Shown here: positions 63,944-64,000 of the stretch, one piece after another | Position numbering within the stretch: the first letter of the stretch is position 1 | Layout: the number at the start of each line of letters is the position of its first letter | Assembly (NCBI RefSeq): GCF_022760855.1 | Contig: NZ_JAKTNR010000001.1 | Coordinates: 124,001 to 188,000, forward strand | Direction of reading: 5' to 3' | Length of the DNA stretch: 64,000 bases | Source of the DNA: Thermus albus | GTDB taxonomy: Bacteria > Deinococcota > Deinococci > Deinococcales > Thermaceae | Position numbers and translations under genes: made by a program | The notes under the pieces: model-generated | What the model was told of the DNA's origin: nothing | Database searches by the model: none | What the model saw: only the letters and a program-made list of their open reading frames with translations

Positions 63944-64000
63944 CTATCCAATAAGTCCTCGCAAGGCCTCGGGGGCCGGTGGGTTTTGCATGATCTCCTC
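63944..64000 (-). CDS. mraZ: Transcriptional regulator MraZ, C-terminal end (partial)
   Basis: The minus-strand frame entering from the window edge encodes EEIMQNPPAPEALRGLIG and ends with TAG at 63946-63944, 6 nt before rsmH. It is too short for homology by motif; position directly before rsmH and the tail length make MraZ, the dcw-cluster repressor, the natural call. Confidence 0.75.
   Translation of the reverse strand, partial: EEIMQNPPAPEALRGLIG

Overview
The window is a GC-rich, gene-dense stretch of a Thermus chromosome or megaplasmid. RecJ, ValRS, PrmA, RsmE, the quinone oxidoreductase, a glucose-type binding protein, LitR and its partner CRP, UvsE and the MurB/FtsZ cluster all read like Thermus proteins. 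Genes overlap by 1 to 65 nt, CTCGAG is very frequent, and several promoters place the -10 box 6-7 nt before the start codon, suggesting leaderless mRNAs. Species is not determined. Loss of light-related genes together with intact arsenite and oxyanion/sulfur redox genes would fit a lineage from a dark habitat, but this is inference.

Layout. 1-11.4 kb: housekeeping genes (recJ end, valS, mrp with a SufR-like regulator, prmA-rsmE, transporters, qor). 11.4-15.8 kb: glucose-type ABC transporter with a ROK repressor, a ROK operator and an intercistronic hairpin. 15.8-19.1 kb: cobalamin riboswitch and btuFCD-like uptake operon with a small unknown gene at its end. 19.1-22.7 kb: a FabG-like reductase behind a promoter overlapped by an operator, a serine hydrolase, a DtxR-type regulator and a DUF72 protein. 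22.7-26.4 kb: arsR and aioBA (arsenite oxidase) sharing a short region with a perfect inverted repeat. 26.6-32.5 kb: the LitR light/B12 locus. Here litR, the CRP-type gene and an epimerase are intact, but crtB is broken by at least two lesions. The photolyase gene has lost its start codon and C-terminal half and is fused in frame to a truncated type 2 IPP isomerase.

32.5-42.7 kb is an oxyanion/sulfur-compound respiration island. It holds a YeeE/YedE (TsuA-like) transporter, a DOMON protein, two paralogous four-helix membrane proteins with three conserved histidines, a TtrA-like molybdopterin subunit and a 4x[4Fe-4S] subunit. A divergent three-gene sensor follows (PhnD-like lipoprotein, NarX-type kinase, NarL-type regulator) that resembles a split TtrS/TtrR. 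No NrfD/TtrC-type anchor is present, so the twin small membrane proteins are the candidate new anchor. This is the best candidate for an undescribed system in the window.

42.7-49.8 kb: uvsE, YceI-like and flavin-reductase genes, a frameshifted SDR, a C-terminal remnant of a thermophilic rhodopsin, a CrtI-like oxidoreductase, a secreted hydrolase, a frameshifted methyltransferase and a DUF4397 protein. 49.8-64 kb: the division and cell wall (dcw) cluster on the minus strand: mraZ(partial)-rsmH-ftsL-ftsI-murF-lipoprotein-mraY-murD-ftsW-murG-murC-murB-ftsQ-ftsA-ftsZ-ruvC, with no murE or ddl.

Two themes link the regions. Vitamin B12 is imported under riboswitch control and is also the chromophore of LitR. 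And light-related genes (crtB, phr, rhodopsin) are decaying while the light sensor, the UV endonuclease and the chemotrophic redox genes stay intact.
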